DNA from: a virus
Length of the DNA: 58,442 bases
Reading direction: 5' to 3' (one strand)
Virus record (IMG/VR): IMGVR_UViG_3300044641_000792
Location: 1 to 58,442 of that record
Below the pieces are notes generated by a model, which had not been told where the DNA came from, did no database searches, and was given only the letters and a program-made list of their open reading frames with translations. Position numbers and translations under genes: made by a program. The stretch's first letter is position 1; every line of letters begins with the position of its first letter. This document shows, in pieces, positions 31,870 through 38,364 of the stretch.

Positions 31870-32564
31870 AAGTACAGAGAAGTTCAATAGTACTTACCCG
31901 TAGCCTGTAAAAAGGCATAGGTTCCCCAAGGGTGAGAAGCTCTCTCCCTCTCCCAGCGAAGCTCACTTGGGGCTTGCCTAGAGTACGCAGAACGTAGCGA
32001 TTCGTCGATAGAGGTCTTGTCTCACCATGTCCCTCTATCTTGCCCAGTCCCTCGCTAACAGGCTGGACGGCGTTTCCTGGGGGTGTAGCCAGTGCCGGTG
32101 TTCTCTTCCGCGCCACCCATGCAGGTGCTTGATACGTTCGGAGTACGGCTGTCGAGGGAGGAGAAACTAAGTCGGCTCACATAAAGCAGTGTAGCTTTTG
32201 CATTTCGTCTGACTTTAAAATCTGCGGAGGCGCTAACCCACCGCCCGACCTAGTTCCTGAAACAAAAAAGCCACTTACAACTGCCCCGTCGAAGTTCCCC
32301 TAAACGGGGCGAGGCATGTGTAAATGGCTTTAGAGTGTTGACTTCGACGACAACGAGCGGAATATACCAAACGCTAATAGGCTTGTCAAGAGGTTTCAAA
32401 TACGACACGGTGTCGCTTTTGAAGATGTTGGTGGGCACATGAAGCAGTGTTTGTGTAAAAACCGAACTAAGGAAAAATACAAGCGGCGCTAACCCGCTTA
32501 CCACCAACACGACTGGAGACTGTAGCCAGAGAGCAGGCGTTCACACTCTTAACCTGACTGGCAT
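31870..32564 (-). ncRNA. Large ornate structured RNA (GOLLD/ROOL-like class)
   Basis: About 695 nt without a credible gene. Many helices fit the minus strand, several with G-U pairs that would be A-C mismatches on the plus strand. These include a 14-bp closing helix (32245-32259 with 32161-32175), an 11-bp helix (32269-32279 with 32319-32329), a 10-bp helix (32425-32434 with 32501-32510) and a 7-bp helix (32048-32054 with 32153-32159). There is a likely pseudoknot (32288-32294 with 32342-32348). The heptamer GTTAGCG occurs in three apical loops. The first helix begins at 32562, two bases from the predicted start of transcription. Class membership is an inference. Confidence 0.8.
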
Positions 32565-32570
32565 TCGCTG

Positions 32571-32597
32571 AATATAATCAACGGGCCTGTGCCTCAA
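32571..32597 (-). promoter_or_regulatory. Possible promoter of the structured RNA
   Basis: Minus strand TTGAGG, 15-base spacer, TATATT. The short spacer makes it a weak match, but it lies between the terminator and the first helix of the RNA, at the right distance. Confidence 0.4.
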
Positions 32598-32618
32598 TCC
32601 CCATGCGTGATGCCTCTG

Positions 32619-32647
32619 AAAAAAGTGGCCCCAGTTACGGAGCCACT
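32619..32647 (-). terminator. Rho-independent terminator after the VRR-NUC gene
   Basis: Minus strand AGTGGCTCC-GTAACT-GGGGCCACT (9 bp with one G-U) followed by six T. It separates the nuclease transcript from the structured RNA. Confidence 0.85.
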
Positions 32648-32704
32648 AAAACCAATCAAAGGAAACAAGCAACTTACAACCCAGCCCTCTGGCATGCCTC
32701 AATA

Positions 32705-32992
32705 CTAACCACAATTTTCTAGGATTTCAAGAGCCTCTTCAGGAGAATTTACAACCACGCACAAGCCACCCTCCCACTCATTGAAGAACTTCTGCTCCGC
32801 CTCGGTCAGCTTCCTCGCAGACGGAACCTTGCCCCCGTCCTTAACTTCCATCAGGATCGTGAACCCCCTGTACCCAACCAAGAGATCAGGTATTCCATCC
32901 CCCTGAGAGATGATTCGCACGACCGCGCCCACCTTACGCATGGCATCTACGATCTGGTTCTGGTTCGCATCTATTCTGTTGGCGTATCTCAT
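32705..32992 (-). CDS. VRR-NUC-type nuclease (95 aa)
   Basis: Matches the small phage VRR-NUC / resolvase-like nuclease family. ANRIDANQNQIVDAMRKVGA leads in, then GIPDLLVGYRGFTILMEVKD supplies the D...ExK catalytic core at about residues 36-51, and KLTEAEQKFFNEW follows. Cuts structured or branched DNA in related systems. It has its own promoter (33015-33042) and terminator, overlapping the divergent recombination operon promoter. Confidence 0.85.
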   Translation of the reverse strand: MRYANRIDANQNQIVDAMRKVGAVVRIISQGDGIPDLLVGYRGFTILMEVKDGGKVPSARKLTEAEQKFFNEWEGGLCVVVNSPEEALEILENCG

Positions 32993-33003
32993 AAAGCTCC
33001 TGT

Positions 33004-33057
33004 CTGATACAAATATTTTATCATACCTGTTGCAAGTTACAATGTATCAGGTATAAT
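33004..33057. promoter_or_regulatory. Overlapping divergent promoters with operator-like repeats
   Basis: Plus strand: TTGCAA (33030-33035), 16 bases, TATAAT (33052-33057). Minus strand: TTGTAA (33037-33042), 16 bases, TAAAAT (33015-33020) with extended TG. The two cores overlap, so only one can be used at a time. Inverted repeats flank them: CTGATACA (33004-33011) with TGTATCAG (33043-33050), and ATACCTG (33023-33029) with CAGGTAT (33049-33055). Confidence 0.75.
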
Positions 33058-33084
33058 CGGCACCAACCTAACTGGTTTTGATAC

Positions 33085-33375
33085 GGCGCGGTTCGGCTGG
33101 GTAACGTTCGGCTGGGTATGGCAGAGCAAGGACTGGTCTGGCATGGTTCGGCGTGGGAGGGCAAGGGCTGACAACAGCCGATTGAGCATTCTAAAGAGTG
33201 TTCCTTCGAGTGTGAGGCAAGGAAGGGAGCGGCGGGGATGGGCAGGGTCGGGCACGGAAAGGTGCGGCACGGAACTAGAAATAGTCGATAGGGTATTGGC
33301 AACAGTACCACTTCGAGTGTTATGGCATGACGAGGAGAGGCATGGAAAGGTCAGGTCAGGCGGGGACAGGCAAGG
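33085..33375 (+). repeat. Three blocks of GG doublets phased every 5 nt
   Basis: Block 1: 33085-33166, GG at 15 of 17 five-base steps. Block 2: 33216-33272, 12 of 12. Block 3: 33324-33375, 10 of 11. Blocks are separated by ~50-nt spacers that share CTTCGAGTGT (33204 and 33311) and ATTGGCAACAGT (33295 and 33396), giving a ~100-nt higher repeat. Open frames across it on both strands are low-complexity and not genes. It is the untranslated leader of the recombination operon. Confidence 0.9.
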
Positions 33376-33448
33376 GCTAATGTAGCGGCTATCAGATTGG
33401 CAACAGTCTTATGGTCGATGCAAAGTGTGCATCAATCAAAGGAAAAAA

Positions 33449-34018
33449 ATGAAATCTATTAAAGTAAAAATCGCAGGATCATCCCCTCTTCTCATGCACT
33501 CTGATCGCTTTGCGAACCCGTTAGACCCACTAACCAAGGCTCACAAAGAGATGACTGGCAAGCGCAAGAAAACTGACGATGACTTTATCGCCATTGCCAA
33601 GAGTGAATTTATTGGTGGCTGTTACTGGAACGAAGACACCGGCTTCTTTATTCCTTCACAGAACCTGGACTCATGCCTGATCGCGGCGGCTAAGCTTCAG
33701 AAGCTTGGCGTTAAATTCAAGCAAGGCATAGTGGTATTAGAAGACGAGCTACCCCTAGACGGTTTTAAAAACATGACACCAGAGAAGCTTTGGGAAAACC
33801 CAAAGAACGTCGATGCCCGTGGCGTGAAGGTCGGCATGGCTAAGATCATGCGCTACCGACCCATCTTCCGCAATTGGTCACTGTCTGCCACGGTGATGGT
33901 GAATGAAGACGTAGTTAACCTCAATGAAGTTAAAAAGGCTATGGTTGATGCCGGTGATTTGATTGGCTTGGGTGACTACCGCCCCCGCTTTGGCCGTTTC
34001 AAGGTTGAGTTTGCATGA
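33449..34018 (+). CDS. Unknown protein, first gene of the recombination operon
   Basis: 189 residues from the ATG at 33449 (AAAGGAAAAAA). Opens IKVKIAGSSPLLMHSDRFAN, has a middle FFIPSQNLDSCLIAAAKLQK and RYRPIFRNWSLSATVMVN, and ends in LIGLGDYRPRFGRFKVEF, a Gly-rich loop before a last strand. This layout recalls RAMP-type (Cas7-like) folds, but that is only a pattern impression. The protein is common upstream of exonuclease and annealing genes in related phages. Confidence 0.6.
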   Translation: MKSIKVKIAGSSPLLMHSDRFANPLDPLTKAHKEMTGKRKKTDDDFIAIAKSEFIGGCYWNEDTGFFIPSQNLDSCLIAAAKLQKLGVKFKQGIVVLEDELPLDGFKNMTPEKLWENPKNVDARGVKVGMAKIMRYRPIFRNWSLSATVMVNEDVVNLNEVKKAMVDAGDLIGLGDYRPRFGRFKVEFA

Positions 34019-34494
34019 GCGATACAAAGCTTTATCCCGCTTGGAAACAGGCGGTCAGAACGCTACTGGACAACGGACTCACATACGGAAGTGTGCTCAA
34101 GCGTAGCTACATTTCCGAGCTATGCGAAGTTCCTAAGCCAGTCGATATTGATGATGTTCGCCGCTACGATTTAGAAGTGTTGCGGTGCATTACCGAGATC
34201 AAAGACATACTGCTTACAGCCCACTGTATGCTGATGGTCAGCGACCACGCGGGTAACTACATCATCATTGAACCTGAATCCCAAACTCAACACGCCGTTG
34301 ACATAGGGGTCAAAGCAATCAGCCGAGAGATGAAGCGCATGGCTATGGGCGTGAGCTTCACCAAGACTGAACTACTCACAGACGAAGGCCGAAAGAAAAA
34401 CGCAGATGCTCAGGCCAAGATCTCAAAGCTAGCCGGAATGCTAAGCATTGAGAAGCGCGAACTTCAACAAATAGCAGATAGGAGTCAGCCATGA
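34015..34494 (+). CDS. Recombination-operon protein, unknown (159 aa)
   Basis: ATGA overlaps at both ends. Helical; contains CITEIKDILLTAHCMLMVSD and a C-terminal DAQAKISKLAGMLSIEKREL. Lies directly before the nuclease gene; may be an accessory to it. No family recognised. Confidence 0.65.
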   Translation: MSDTKLYPAWKQAVRTLLDNGLTYGSVLKRSYISELCEVPKPVDIDDVRRYDLEVLRCITEIKDILLTAHCMLMVSDHAGNYIIIEPESQTQHAVDIGVKAISREMKRMAMGVSFTKTELLTDEGRKKNADAQAKISKLAGMLSIEKRELQQIADRSQP

Positions 34495-35387
34495 AATTCA
34501 CAAACAAGTTCAACTTACCGCAGACATTTGTCAATGTCATTCACCGCCCGACCTACTCTAAAGGTAAGGCGCACATCTCTGCCACAGAGATCATCAACTC
34601 ACCCCGTATCGTTCAGCTTAAGAAGAAATACTGGGACGAGATAGAACAAGACGCAAGCGAGATGGTCTGGTCACTGTTCGGCTCTGCCGTCCACAATATT
34701 CTTGAACATGGTAAAGGCGACAACCACGTAGTCGAAGAGCGACTGCACCTAGAGTTTGAGGGATGGCGTATCTCAGGTGCTATTGACCTACAAGAAGTAG
34801 AACCCAATGGCACGATCACCATCTCAGATTACAAAGTCACAGGTGCATGGGCAGTGATGAATGAGAAGGATGACTGGCACCGCCAACTGAATATCTATGC
34901 GTGGATGGTAGAGAAGGTTAAGAAGGTACCCGTTGGGAAGCTTCAGATTATTGCCATCATTCGTGACTGGTCTGCCCGCGATGCTCAGACCAAAGAGAAC
35001 TACCCGAACTCGCCAGTCGCGACCATTGACATTCCCCTTTGGTCATTTGAAGAGCGCGAGAAGTTTATGACCAAGCGCATCTACGAACACGGAACCGCCC
35101 TCTTTGAGATGGAGACTGACGGCGACCTGCCTGACTGCACCGCCGAAGAGATGTGGGAAAAGAAAACTAGCTACGCCTTGAAGAAGGATGGCAACGTCAG
35201 AGCCAAGAGTGTTCACGAGACACAAGAGGCGGCAGAAGAAGCCTTAGTCAAAGCCCTCGGCACGGCTAAGAAGAACGAAGGATTCTCTATTGAGATCCGT
35301 CAGGGTGAGAGAACACGTTGCAAAAGCTACTGCCAAGTTGCGCCGTTCTGTAACCAATACCAAAACTATATGAAGGAAATGCCATGA
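34491..35387 (+). CDS. PD-(D/E)XK exonuclease
   Basis: 298 residues. RecB/Cas4-type nuclease: SLFGSAVHNILEHG helix with His, then WRISGAIDLQEV, DYKVTGAW supplying D and K of the active site, and HRQLNIYAWMVEKV as the QxxxY motif. The C-terminus has three clustered Cys (CKSYCQVAPFC), a partial form of the Cas4/AddB iron-sulphur site. Makes 3' single strands for the ERF annealer encoded next. Confidence 0.85.
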   Translation: MKFTNKFNLPQTFVNVIHRPTYSKGKAHISATEIINSPRIVQLKKKYWDEIEQDASEMVWSLFGSAVHNILEHGKGDNHVVEERLHLEFEGWRISGAIDLQEVEPNGTITISDYKVTGAWAVMNEKDDWHRQLNIYAWMVEKVKKVPVGKLQIIAIIRDWSARDAQTKENYPNSPVATIDIPLWSFEEREKFMTKRIYEHGTALFEMETDGDLPDCTAEEMWEKKTSYALKKDGNVRAKSVHETQEAAEEALVKALGTAKKNEGFSIEIRQGERTRCKSYCQVAPFCNQYQNYMKEMP

Positions 35388-36088
35388 GCGCACACAAGAA
35401 ACTAATGCAAGCTAGGGTCAAGCTCCAGTCTACCGAGATGAAGAAGTCAGGACTGAATAAGTTCGCGGGCTATAGCTACTTTGAACTGGGTGACTTTATC
35501 CCCCACATTCAAACAATCTTTAACGAAGTAGGTCTGTGCGGCGTGGTGTCGTTTGATACCGCCCAAGCTACCCTATGTATCACCGACACAGAAGACGGCT
35601 CACAGATCGTTGTGACCTCTCCTATGGCCGAGGCTAACCTGAAGGGTGCTCACCCCATCCAAAATTTGGGCGCGGTTTTGTCTTACCAACGTCGCTATCT
35701 TTGGATGGCCGCCATGGAAATTGTGGAACATGACATCATTGACTCCGGCCCTGCCGCCGAACCTAAGCCAGAACCTAAACCTGAGTCCAAGCCCGCACCA
35801 AAGCTAAAGGCAACAGGCAAGCCCCCTGCATTGATAGAGGGCAAGGACGAAATGGAACACTGGTACTTGAAGGTAACGACAGAACCAGGCACATCCATTG
35901 AAGAGTGGGCTCGCCTTGTAACAGATATGACGAAGTTGGGATTGGAGCAGATCGGGTCAGAGGCTGACATCATGAAGCTCTTCACTCTCAACAGAGTCAT
36001 ATTCGACAGACTCAAAGCCGAAGACGAAGTAAGTCACAAAGCTTTGATGGCTGAATTTAAAAACGCTAAAGAAAAATTGAAAGGTTAA
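35384..36088 (+). CDS. erf: ERF-family single-strand annealing protein
   Basis: 234 residues. Residues 1-115 match ERF: KFAGYSYFELGDFIPHIQTI, SPMAEANLKGAHPIQNLGAV, LSYQRRYLWMAAMEI. Then a Pro/Lys/Glu-rich linker and a helical C-terminal domain. Anneals complementary strands during phage recombination and genome circularisation. ATGA coupling with the exonuclease gene. Confidence 0.88.
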   Translation: MSAHKKLMQARVKLQSTEMKKSGLNKFAGYSYFELGDFIPHIQTIFNEVGLCGVVSFDTAQATLCITDTEDGSQIVVTSPMAEANLKGAHPIQNLGAVLSYQRRYLWMAAMEIVEHDIIDSGPAAEPKPEPKPESKPAPKLKATGKPPALIEGKDEMEHWYLKVTTEPGTSIEEWARLVTDMTKLGLEQIGSEADIMKLFTLNRVIFDRLKAEDEVSHKALMAEFKNAKEKLKG

Positions 36089-36090
36089 TC

Positions 36091-36372
36091 ATGTCTCAAT
36101 ACCCAAACTCAGGAATGCTCGGCAAGGCTAAGCAACCTAAAGTAAATCCTAAGTCTCCCGACTACACCGGCCACATTGACATTGACATCTCCCTCTTGAA
36201 GGAGATGATTGAAGAAGCCAAAGCTGAGCAAGCTGACTCCGTGAAGATCAAGCTCGGTGCTTGGATCAAAGAGGGTCAATACGGGAAGTTCTTCAGCATC
36301 AAGATTAGTACATACAAGAAGCCTGATGCCGCGCCAGCCCCTAAGATTGACGACGAAGATGTGCCATTTTAG
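36091..36372 (+). CDS. Putative single-stranded DNA-binding protein
   Basis: 93 residues. The C-terminal tip DDEDVPF closely resembles the acidic tip of SSB (DDDIPF) that recruits partner proteins. Before it lies a beta region SVKIKLGAWIKEGQYGKFFS. Short for an SSB but next to the ERF gene, so an ssDNA-binding role is likely. Confidence 0.65.
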   Translation: MSQYPNSGMLGKAKQPKVNPKSPDYTGHIDIDISLLKEMIEEAKAEQADSVKIKLGAWIKEGQYGKFFSIKISTYKKPDAAPAPKIDDEDVPF

Positions 36373-36387
36373 TACTAAAGTATTAAA

Positions 36388-36807
36388 GTGAAAACATCCA
36401 ACTTTGAGGCGGTCAAGGTCGCCCTTAAGCAGGACAAATCAGGATTCGTTCTTACTTTGTCCATACATCCAGACGAGGTACCGGAGGAAATCCTCCGTGA
36501 CTTCGTGGGTGCTAGATATCAAGTGGTCATGGTCAGGCTTAACTCTGACGAACGACCCATGAACAGGGAGCAAGATCACGGGCACGACCCCGTTCGCATG
36601 GCGGGGATGCTATGCCGTGAGCTAGCTTTCCACAAGTTCCTCTGCGACGGAGGCCATATCTTTATGGCTAACGAAGAAGAGGCCACCGACTGGCTCAAAG
36701 AATACCTAAGTGTAGAGTCCAGAACAGAGATCAAAGACAACGCGAACGCTCAACAAAAGCTACGCGGCTTATATCAGGAGTTTCAATCATGGAAGACAAC
36801 CGCCTAG
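36388..36807 (+). CDS. Conserved phage protein, unknown (139 aa, GTG start)
   Basis: Mixed alpha/beta: FVLTLSIHPDEVPEEILRDF, RYQVVMVRLNSDERPM, and a C-terminal helix. Conserved next to SSB-like genes in other phages; role unknown. No clear ribosome site. Confidence 0.65.
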   Translation: MKTSNFEAVKVALKQDKSGFVLTLSIHPDEVPEEILRDFVGARYQVVMVRLNSDERPMNREQDHGHDPVRMAGMLCRELAFHKFLCDGGHIFMANEEEATDWLKEYLSVESRTEIKDNANAQQKLRGLYQEFQSWKTTA

Positions 36808-37109
36808 TCCCTTACTCGGTGCACCTTAAACGAGAGGTGTACGACAAACTAAAGCTCGCCGCCGGTCAGAGGAAAGCTTCTGCCCTAGTGCGCGATGCCA
36901 TTACGATGATCGTCGAGGGAGATGACGAGTTCAATGGCGGATACAACAAGGGTATCCGCGATGCAATGAGTTTGATTGAGAGTGATCTAATAGCCAGTCG
37001 GCTTAGCATTGACGACACAACTGTCTCCATCCATCTATGCAATCAGCTAGAAGGCATGATCGTTAACCAAAATGTGAAGGGGAAGAAAAATGGCAAAGCG
37101 AAAACCTGA
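36789..37109 (+). CDS. Ribbon-helix-helix-like protein
   Basis: 106 residues. The N-terminal VPYSVHLKREVYDKLKLAAG, then RKASALVRDAITMIVEG looks like an Arc/MetJ-type strand-helix-helix. The C-terminus is basic (KGKKNGKAK). Possible DNA-binding regulator. Overlaps both neighbours. Confidence 0.6.
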   Translation: MEDNRLVPYSVHLKREVYDKLKLAAGQRKASALVRDAITMIVEGDDEFNGGYNKGIRDAMSLIESDLIASRLSIDDTTVSIHLCNQLEGMIVNQNVKGKKNGKAKT

Positions 37110-37287
37110 AGGCGTGGAAGGGCTCATTAAAGTTGAGGACGTTGATCTACAACAGATGACGCTAAGAGACTTCTTTGTTGCATTCTCCCTGCTTAATATG
37201 ATCTCTGGAGATAGCCCAGAGCAAGATGCCCAACGTGCCTATGACAGGGCTGATGCGCTAATGCGCGAGAGGTCTGCTAGATTGTGA
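37090..37287 (+). CDS. Small unknown protein (65 aa)
   Basis: Helical; TLRDFFVAFSLLNMISGDSP is conserved in related phages. Overlaps the RHH gene and the HNH gene (ATGA style). Function unknown. Confidence 0.65.
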   Translation: MAKRKPEGVEGLIKVEDVDLQQMTLRDFFVAFSLLNMISGDSPEQDAQRAYDRADALMRERSARL

Positions 37288-37559
37288 ACAATAAGCTAAC
37301 CGCCAAGCAACGTTTGCACATAGCCCGCGTTAAGGCTTTGCCTTGCTCAGTCTGTGACGAACCAGGCCCCAGTGCGGCTCACCACGTAAAGCAACATCAG
37401 CAATATACTGTCGTGGCTTTGTGTACGAGCTGTCACCAAGGGCCGGTCTTGGGCTGGCACGGGCAGAAACGGATGTGGGCTATCAAGAAGATGGACGAGC
37501 TTGATGCCCTAGCAATCACCATAGAGAGACTACTGGATGAACCCTTACAAGATAGATGA
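37284..37559 (+). CDS. HNH-like nuclease, Ref-type
   Basis: 91 residues. CSVCDEPGPSAAHHVKQHQQ and VVALCTSCHQGPVLGWHGQK give paired CxxC zinc ligands and a His cluster, as in small phage HNH or Ref-type (RecA-dependent) nucleases. Gene order after ERF and SSB suggests a recombination role. Confidence 0.7.
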   Translation: MNNKLTAKQRLHIARVKALPCSVCDEPGPSAAHHVKQHQQYTVVALCTSCHQGPVLGWHGQKRMWAIKKMDELDALAITIERLLDEPLQDR

Positions 37560-38328
37560 ACCTACTGTCATCAGCTTCTCCGGCGGTAGAACGTCGGGGT
37601 ATATGTTGTGGAAGGTTCTCCAGTATTACGAGGGCACACTACCAGAGGATGCCGTGGTCTGCTTCTGCAACACTGGCAAAGAAGATGATGTCACCCTACA
37701 GTTTGTCCATGATTGCGAGACTAACTGGAATGTAAAGATCCACTGGTTAGAGTATCAGCCTGAAGACCCAAAGTTTAAGGAGGTTACGTTTGAGACTGCC
37801 AGTCGCAACGGCGAACCCTTTGATGCCCTGACCACCAAGAGGAAGTACCTGCCCAATCCGGTGGCTAGGTTCTGTACGTCCGAGCTAAAGATCCTGACCA
37901 TTGAAAGGTTCCTTAAGTCCAAAGGTTATCCTGAGTTTGAAACAATGGTGGGGATTAGAGCTGATGAGAAGCGGCGAGCGGCCAAGATGAAAGACGGCAA
38001 ACTCTTGCCGCTTATCCATGACAACGTTTACCAAGAGACTGTCCAAGACTTTTGGAGAAGCAACTCCTTTGACCTTGGCCTTAGCTTCAGGGACGGCGTA
38101 ACGCCCCTTGGGAATTGCGATCTATGCTTCCTCAAAGGGCCGAACCAAATCCTATCTTTAATCGCTCAGAAGCCCGATAGAGCCGTCTGGTGGGCAGAGC
38201 AGGAGAAGAAGATCAACGGCACATTCAGGAACGACCGGCCATCCTACGCCGACATGATGAAGTTCTCTATCCAGCAGACGGATATGTTTGACAACGAAGG
38301 TGGCATCTCCTGCTTCTGCGGAGACTAG
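37537..38328 (+). CDS. PP-loop ATPase, PAPS-reductase family
   Basis: 263 residues. PP-loop SGGRTS at 15-20, then CFCNTGKEDD near 43, RFCTSELKILTIERFLKSKG, GNCDLCFLKG, and a C-terminal CFCGD. This phage family resembles PAPS reductase and DndC; in DndC the fold supports DNA phosphorothioation, but no other dnd gene is here. Cysteine pairs could hold a cluster. Start at 37537 overlaps the HNH gene by 23 bases. Real substrate unknown. Confidence 0.8.
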   Translation: MNPYKIDEPTVISFSGGRTSGYMLWKVLQYYEGTLPEDAVVCFCNTGKEDDVTLQFVHDCETNWNVKIHWLEYQPEDPKFKEVTFETASRNGEPFDALTTKRKYLPNPVARFCTSELKILTIERFLKSKGYPEFETMVGIRADEKRRAAKMKDGKLLPLIHDNVYQETVQDFWRSNSFDLGLSFRDGVTPLGNCDLCFLKGPNQILSLIAQKPDRAVWWAEQEKKINGTFRNDRPSYADMMKFSIQQTDMFDNEGGISCFCGD

Positions 38329-38363
38329 GGTTTATACCTACGGGTGTCACAACGTTGCGACAC
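38327..38363. repeat. 37-bp repeat element with palindrome, copy 4
   Basis: AGGGTTTATACCTACGGG then TGTCACAACGTTGCGACACC. Second copy of the element at 18278-18313. Here it fills the whole gap between two convergent operons. GGTGTC / GACACC arms (38343-38364) could also form a hairpin, but no T-run follows. Confidence 0.75.
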
Positions 38364-38364
38364 C

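Noticed and set aside
31868-32116. 82-codon minus-strand open frame inside the structured RNA
   Set aside because: Odd composition, no ribosome site, and it crosses strong helices; the region behaves as RNA, not a gene.
32250-32510. 86-codon minus-strand open frame across the RNA modules
   Set aside because: It crosses both junction modules and has no ribosome site.
33021-33311. Pro/Cys/Ser-rich minus-strand frame and the Gly/Arg-rich plus-strand frame at 33143-33385
   Set aside because: Both are by-products of the GG-phased repeat; low complexity, no start signals.
38343-38364. Palindrome as a terminator between convergent operons
   Set aside because: Arms could pair, but no T-run follows on either strand, and the same palindrome occurs inside genes, so a binding site is more likely.
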